Positions 7,205 to 11,049 of a stretch of DNA of 11,049 bases are shown here, in pieces; within the stretch, counting starts at the first letter, position 1; every line of letters starts with the position of its first letter. The stretch is from an uncultured Treponema sp. (GTDB lineage: Bacteria; Spirochaetota; Spirochaetia; Treponematales; Treponemataceae). The stretch covers positions 1 through 11,049 of the forward strand of contig NZ_CALHGC010000162.1 in assembly GCF_938029485.1 (NCBI RefSeq). The letters run 5' to 3'. Under the pieces are notes generated by a model. The model made no database searches. It worked only from the letters and a program-made list of their open reading frames with translations, and was not told the origin of the DNA. The position numbers and the translations under genes are program-made.

Positions 7205-8144
7205 ACTGCTCACCCCGGAAACCATCTATGACGCGGCTGCATTCGTGCGGCAGCACGAATACCGCTGCATCGATCTTGCAGAGCAGCTGCGGCTTTGTCT
7301 GTATCCCGGCTATACGGCGCGGTATAAAAAGGCGGCAGCCGTCTATATCTGCCCGCAACGGCATACTTGCCCGCAACCGCAAAAAATCTGCTGCGGAGTC
7401 TTACTGTTCAGCACGTATGGGCTTTTGTTCCACTGTATCGGCACGGAACTCCCTGAGGAAACGGTTTTAGCTTTCGGTAAATTTTTTTTAGGGCAGGACT
7501 TTCCTTACACGGAACTCCATGCCGTTGCAGGCTTTCGCGAACACACGCTTATCTTTGAGCGGATTATTAAAGGAAGTATTGCCGAAACTACTTCCGGCCG
7601 AAATACATCAGCTCCGGCTCTGCTCGACGCTGCCGTAGATTACTACCTAATGCAGCGCACCGAACCTTGTGCGGATATATTCTTTCAAACTGCGCAATCC
7701 AAGCTGAATACAGCGCTGTCGATTGGACGCGCAACGGAGAATGATCTTACAGAACTCTTCCCGCTCCAGCTCGATTATGAACATACCGAGGTTGCCTATG
7801 AAGGCCGCCCGATAAACCCTGCCGTCTGCAAACTGTCGCTGCGCGCACGGCTTACAACCGAATACATCTACAAGGTCTCGGCAAACGGGCGCATCGTCGC
7901 AAAGGCCGGAACCAACGCGCAGGGCTTTCACTGGTTCCAAATCGGCGGCGTCTACACCCTGCCCGCATACCGAAATAAAGGATTAGCCGCAGCAGCCGTT
8001 GCGCATCTTATCAATACCCACAGCACAGAAGCGCACGGCTTCGCACTCTTCGTAAAAACCGCCAACACAGCCGCCCTCCGCGTATACGAAAAGCTCGGCT
8101 TTGAGCAGTGCGGGCTGTTCAGAATGAGTTACTGGAAAATGTAA
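7188..8144 (+). CDS. two-domain GNAT-family N-acetyltransferase
   Basis: Probably cytosolic, transferring an acyl group from acyl-CoA to an unknown amine. Of 318 residues, the C-terminal third (about 225-318) carries the GNAT core: GGVYTLPAYRNKGLAAAAV with the acetyl-CoA pyrophosphate loop RNKGLA (262-267), and motif B NTAALRVYEKLGFEQCG (293-309). The N-terminal part (about 1-170) is not recognised; it could be a degenerate second GNAT unit and holds a cysteine cluster (C55, C61, C68, C69). The ATG lies 17 bp inside the preceding gene with no clear Shine-Dalgarno, which fits translational coupling, so the two products may act on the same process. GNAT membership is good. The target (protein N-terminus, small molecule or envelope precursor) cannot be read from the sequence. 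Confidence 0.85.
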   Translation: MQYSFELLTPETIYDAAAFVRQHEYRCIDLAEQLRLCLYPGYTARYKKAAAVYICPQRHTCPQPQKICCGVLLFSTYGLLFHCIGTELPEETVLAFGKFFLGQDFPYTELHAVAGFREHTLIFERIIKGSIAETTSGRNTSAPALLDAAVDYYLMQRTEPCADIFFQTAQSKLNTALSIGRATENDLTELFPLQLDYEHTEVAYEGRPINPAVCKLSLRARLTTEYIYKVSANGRIVAKAGTNAQGFHWFQIGGVYTLPAYRNKGLAAAAVAHLINTHSTEAHGFALFVKTANTAALRVYEKLGFEQCGLFRMSYWKM

Positions 8145-8165
8145 AATAAAAAATGTAACCAACGA

Positions 8166-8193
8166 TTGACTTTTACCGTAGTTTGTATATACT
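8166..8193 (+). promoter_or_regulatory. sigma-70-type promoter of the DUF4418-ABC operon
   Basis: TTGACT (8166-8171) and TATACT (8188-8193), each 5 of 6 to consensus, with a 16-bp spacer ending in GTA. The transcript would start near 8200, just before the GTGAGGT ribosome site at 8203-8209. The -10 context and spacer length match the MCP promoter at 2240-2267. Confidence 0.65.
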
Positions 8194-8215
8194 GATATTT
8201 CTGTGAGGTCATACT

Positions 8216-8602
8216 ATGAAAAAGTATATTGTAGGAATGTTAATCGTTATTATCGGTTTACTCGTCGCATTTGCTCCCTTCGGATTTGCTCATGTCTGTT
8301 TTCCTAAAGCTGACGGCGGTTTTATGAAATGCCATTGGATGGGTGAGGCTGTCCGAATGCTGGGCGGTTTAATTGCTGCATTGGGCATCGTATTTTTACT
8401 ATTTAAAAGTTCCCGCATCGGTATTGCATTTTCCACTATCGGGCTTGGTATTTGTCTGATATTATTGCAAACGGTTGTTATCGGCACCTGTAAGACTGCA
8501 ACCATGTCTTGTAACGTTTATACCAAACCTACCATTTTACTGCTGGCAATCGCGCTGATAGCCGCTAATGCAGGGTATCTATTCGTCAACAGAAAACGAT
8601 AA
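8216..8602 (+). CDS. DUF4418 family four-helix membrane protein
   Basis: Small integral membrane protein of 128 residues, function unknown. Four hydrophobic helices lie at about 5-22, 47-63, 68-90 and 104-123. Between helices 1 and 2 is HVCFPKADGGFMKCH (26-40), and between helices 3 and 4 is GTCKTATMSC (90-99). This paired-cysteine layout (C28/C39, C92/C99), together with the length and helix spacing, is what I recognise as DUF4418. Both cysteine loops would face the same side of the membrane, allowing disulfide, metal or heme contacts, which is an inference. The start has GAGG 7 nt upstream and a clear promoter. The ABC ATPase gene follows 24 bp downstream in the same direction, so they form an operon. 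Proteins of this family are often encoded beside MacB-like ABC transporters, as far as I recall. Confidence 0.85.
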   Translation: MKKYIVGMLIVIIGLLVAFAPFGFAHVCFPKADGGFMKCHWMGEAVRMLGGLIAALGIVFLLFKSSRIGIAFSTIGLGICLILLQTVVIGTCKTATMSCNVYTKPTILLLAIALIAANAGYLFVNRKR

Positions 8603-8626
8603 ATTTTGCCATTGGATCATTACGGT

Positions 8627-9292
8627 ATGTTATTGCAAACAAAAAATCTTTCCAGAACATTTATCAGAAACGGTTCCGATTTCTTTGCCGTCAAAGATGC
8701 CGATTTCAACATCAATACTTCCGATTTCGTCTTTATTGTCGGCCGCTCCGGTTCAGGAAAAACGACACTGCTGAATCTCATTTCGGGAATTTTAGATCCG
8801 ACTTCAGGTACCGTTTCCTTTGAAGATAAAGATATTACGCTGATGAGTGATACCGAAAAAAGCTATTACCGTAATGAGTCTATAGGGTTTGTTCCGCAAT
8901 CACTCGGCGCCTTGCCGAATCTGTCGGTGCTGGATAACGTGCGCGTTCCGTTTTTTTTATTTGAACGGGACGGCGATACCGAAGGGCGGGCGCTGAGTTT
9001 GTTGGAAGTGATGGGGATAGCTCATCTAAAAGATGAAATGCCGAAAAATCTTTCAGGAGGAGAATCAAAGCGGATGCTCATTGCGCGTGCCTTGATGAAT
9101 GCTCCTAAGCTGCTCATCGCTGATGAGCCGACGGCAAACCTCGATGCGGAAACGGCTGCCGGTGTTATGCAGGCAATAAAAGATGTAAACAAGCTCGGAA
9201 CGGCCGTGCTTATCGTAACGCACGATTCCGCTATCTTGGAGCCGAATTATACCACCTACCGGATGGATGCCGGCACTCTTTCAAAACTCTAG
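8627..9292 (+). CDS. ABC transporter ATP-binding protein (MacB/LolD type)
   Basis: Cytosolic ATPase subunit of an ABC system of the MacB/LolD/FtsE class. All motifs are intact in the 221-residue form: Walker A GRSGSGKTT (39-47), Q-loop Q91 in FVPQ, signature LSGGE (142-146), Walker B LLIADEP (162-168) followed by the D-loop, and H-loop H199 in VTHD. Length is normal for a single-domain subunit. I start at the ATG at 8627, which gives the usual MLLQTKNLSRTF opening. A TTG at 8606 would add seven residues not typical of the family. The ribosome site is weak (GGA about 10 nt upstream), so coupling to the DUF4418 gene is likely. No FtsX/MacB-like permease gene lies beside it; the DUF4418 protein is the only membrane partner visible here. 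Confidence 0.92.
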   Translation: MLLQTKNLSRTFIRNGSDFFAVKDADFNINTSDFVFIVGRSGSGKTTLLNLISGILDPTSGTVSFEDKDITLMSDTEKSYYRNESIGFVPQSLGALPNLSVLDNVRVPFFLFERDGDTEGRALSLLEVMGIAHLKDEMPKNLSGGESKRMLIARALMNAPKLLIADEPTANLDAETAAGVMQAIKDVNKLGTAVLIVTHDSAILEPNYTTYRMDAGTLSKL

Positions 9293-9616
9293 GTCTAGGT
9301 CTTCCATAATACTGCTTTCTTATGCTATAAATAAAAACCGAATAACAGTCCGTACCGCCGATATATTTTAAAACCGTAAGGGCTTTTCAGTTGCAAACAT
9401 ATCATTCAGGTACAATCGGCTTTTTGTAAAAAATTTCTAAAAAAAGTGATTTTCAGCAGTTTTTTCAAGCCAAACTCGCAACGAAGCTATATAACGAATA
9501 TAAGAAGCAGTTGAGTGTCCGGTAGGTATCGGAATCAAAAAATGCTTTTGAAGAACGTTAATGGTACTATTCTGACGGAAACGACCGGATGCATTATAAG
9601 TAATGGAGGGATGTAT
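9293..9616 (+). other. gene-free region upstream of recA
   Basis: AT-rich 324-bp stretch with no convincing gene. It holds a distant inverted repeat, GCCGAT (9357-9362) and ATCGGC (9415-9420), the latter followed by TTTTT, which might end ABC operon transcription. Candidate -10 elements for recA are TATATA (9488-9493) and TATAAG (9499-9504), without good -35 partners; TTGCAA (9391) and TACAAT (9411) are only 14 bp apart. The recA frame is open back to a GTG at 9515. I found no E. coli-type (CTGT-N8-ACAG) or Bacillus-type (GAAC-N4-GTTC) SOS operator. Confidence 0.4.
9605..9610 (+). promoter_or_regulatory. ribosome binding site of recA
   Basis: GGAGGG ending 6 nt before the ATG at 9617. It directly abuts an ATG at 9611, which is too close for use, and excludes the upstream in-frame GTG at 9515 and ATG at 9542. 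Confidence 0.8.
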
Positions 9617-10978
9617 ATGGCAAAAACAAAATCAGAAATAAATCAGGTAACAAATATTACCGATGCCGATGAAAAACTCAAAGCATTAGAGGCCGCGCGT
9701 CTGCAAATCGAAAAGGAGTTCGGACAGGGTTCGCTGATGAAGCTCGGTGCGAAAACCGAGGCAAGCGGTATTGAAGTAATTCCTTCCGGCAGCATTCTGC
9801 TTGATGAGGCTCTCGGTATCGGCGGCTATCCGCGCGGTAGAATTATCGAAATATTCGGCCCGGAGTCGTCGGGAAAAACCACGCTTGCTCTCCATGTTGT
9901 CGCCGAAGCACAAAAGCGGGGCGGTATTGCGGCGTTTGTGGATGCCGAACACGCGCTTGATCCTCAGTATGCACAAAAGCTCGGCGTCAATATCGATGAG
10001 CTGTGGGTCGCTCAGCCCGATGCGGGAGAGCAGGCCTTGGAAATCACCGAAAACCTCGTCCGGTCGGGCGCAGTAGACGTTATCGTCGTAGACTCGGTAG
10101 CAGCTCTTACGCCGCAAGCTGAAATCGACGGCGAAATGGGCGATTCGCACATGGGCTTGCAGGCACGTTTAATGAGTCAGGCACTGCGAAAGCTGACGGC
10201 AATTATCTCGCGGTCAAAATGTATTCTCATCTTTATCAACCAAATCCGCATGAAAATCGGCATTGCGTACGGCAACCCCGAAACCACCACCGGCGGTAAT
10301 GCGCTCAAATTCTATTCATCGGTACGCATCGAAGTCCGTAAGGGTGAGGTGCTCGGCAAGGATGAAGATGAAGCATGGGGTAACAAGGTTCGCATCAAAG
10401 TAGTAAAGAACAAGGTTGCTCCGCCGTTCCGGAAAGTCGAACTGGAAATCCTATTCGGCAAGGGTATCTCACCATACGGCAGCTTGCTGGACTGTGCGGT
10501 AAAATACGAACTGATAGACAAAAAAGGCGCATGGTATTCATATAAAGAAGATAAAATCGGGCAGGGGCATGACAACGCCGTAAAGTTCTTGGAGGATAAT
10601 CCCGATATCGCAATCGATCTTGAAAAGACCTTGCGCGCTCAGCTTTTCCCCAACCAAAAATACGTGTCAAGCTTTGTGAAAACCGATCAAGCCGCCGATT
10701 CCGGATCTGCGGGTAGAACACCGTCCGGCACCGGCGAAGCATCGGCTGCGGCAAAGACAGGGGTATCAAAGGCGGCAGCTTCCGTAAAACCGGGAGATAC
10801 AAAGGCTGATACAGAAGCCGATGCTCAAACTGCTCCGGCAGGGAAAAAATCCATGCTCGAAAAAGCAGCTCTCGCTAGCGGCAAAACTGAAAGCTTGAAT
10901 GCCGATTCTGCAGCAGTATCCGCTGTGCATAAATCAAAGCCGGGCAGCGCTTTTGACGGCGACAACGAGCTCTTTTAA
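9617..10978 (+). CDS. recA: recombinase RecA with extended C-terminal tail
   Basis: DNA-dependent ATPase that forms filaments on single-stranded DNA and catalyses homologous pairing in recombination repair; in bacteria with LexA it also triggers LexA self-cleavage. Of 453 residues, the core (about 20-350) is canonical: Walker A GPESSGKT (81-88), catalytic glutamate E112 in DAEHALDP, Walker B VIVVDS (155-160), the L1 region with EIDGEMGDSHMG, and L2 from NQIRMKIG to TTTGGNALKFYSS (208-235). E. coli RecA has 353 residues, so about 100 extra follow here. They are rich in Ala, Ser, Lys, Gly and Thr, look disordered, and end in the acidic FDGDNELF. The start is fixed by GGAGGG and the MAKTKSEI opening. 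A hairpin terminator overlaps the stop, so recA appears to end its transcript. Confidence 0.98.
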   Translation: MAKTKSEINQVTNITDADEKLKALEAARLQIEKEFGQGSLMKLGAKTEASGIEVIPSGSILLDEALGIGGYPRGRIIEIFGPESSGKTTLALHVVAEAQKRGGIAAFVDAEHALDPQYAQKLGVNIDELWVAQPDAGEQALEITENLVRSGAVDVIVVDSVAALTPQAEIDGEMGDSHMGLQARLMSQALRKLTAIISRSKCILIFINQIRMKIGIAYGNPETTTGGNALKFYSSVRIEVRKGEVLGKDEDEAWGNKVRIKVVKNKVAPPFRKVELEILFGKGISPYGSLLDCAVKYELIDKKGAWYSYKEDKIGQGHDNAVKFLEDNPDIAIDLEKTLRAQLFPNQKYVSSFVKTDQAADSGSAGRTPSGTGEASAAAKTGVSKAAASVKPGDTKADTEADAQTAPAGKKSMLEKAALASGKTESLNADSAAVSAVHKSKPGSAFDGDNELF

Positions 10979-11017
10979 ACAGCCTGATATCACAGGGTAA
11001 TCGCATCAGACTGTTTT
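10977..11017 (+). terminator. intrinsic terminator after recA
   Basis: AAACAGcCTGAT (10977-10988), a 16-nt loop, and ATCAGaCTGTTT (11005-11016) form an 11-bp stem with one C/A mismatch, ending in TTTT. It begins inside the recA stop codon. The T-run is short, so strength is uncertain. Positions 11018-11049 show nothing recognisable. Confidence 0.65.
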
Positions 11018-11049
11018 GCTGTATTTCCCGCAGAATAATGAGGCCGTTC

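Noticed and set aside
8606..8626. TTG at 8606 as the ABC ATPase start
   Set aside because: No ribosome site is visible for it, and the added residues are not typical; the ATG at 8627 gives the standard opening.
9293..9420. A firm terminator call for the ABC operon
   Set aside because: The only inverted repeat before a T-run has a 6-bp stem and a 52-nt loop, too weak to annotate as a terminator.
9515..9616. GTG at 9515 or ATG at 9542 as the recA start
   Set aside because: Neither adds family-like sequence. GGAGGG and the MAKTKSEI opening place the start at 9617.

Overview
The window looks like a chromosomal segment from a spirochete, most likely a mid-GC oral-type Treponema. That is an inference from general protein character (a treponeme-like MCP ending in EVSKFKV, a RecA with a long Ala/Ser/Lys tail, a DUF4418-ABC pair) and moderate GC; no rRNA or tRNA is present to confirm it. 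I see no phage, integrase, transposase gene, CRISPR array or RNA gene.

Layout, left to right. (1) A methyl-accepting chemotaxis protein on the minus strand (32-2140), transcribed from a good sigma-70-type promoter at 2240-2267. (2) A PLP-dependent low-specificity threonine aldolase on the plus strand (2388-3431), with no Shine-Dalgarno and a possible leaderless start. (3) A perfect 17-bp inverted repeat (3444-3484) between the convergent aldolase and protease genes. (4) A Lon-like AAA_32/LonB-type ATP-dependent protease on the minus strand (3497-5914). (5) Diverging from it with only 48 bp between starts, a plus-strand pair: an unrecognised four-helix membrane protein with a soluble, possibly degenerate alpha/beta-hydrolase-like domain (5963-7204), overlapping by 17 bp a two-domain GNAT acetyltransferase (7188-8144). 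(6) A second clear promoter (8166-8193) driving a DUF4418 membrane protein (8216-8602) and a MacB/LolD-type ABC ATPase (8627-9292), with no permease gene between or after them. (7) A 324-bp gene-free stretch, then recA (9617-10978) with a roughly 100-residue C-terminal extension and a hairpin terminator overlapping its stop codon.

How they work together: the 5963-8144 pair is probably translationally coupled and may share its control region with the divergent protease. The DUF4418-ABC pair forms an operon. The MCP, threonine aldolase and RecA appear to be independent units for chemosensing, amino-acid metabolism and recombination repair. Most of the window is ordinary chromosomal sequence. 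The points most worth a second look are the membrane/GNAT pair beside the protease, the permease-less ABC pair, the altered ATPase motif in the Lon-like protein, and the 17-bp palindrome.
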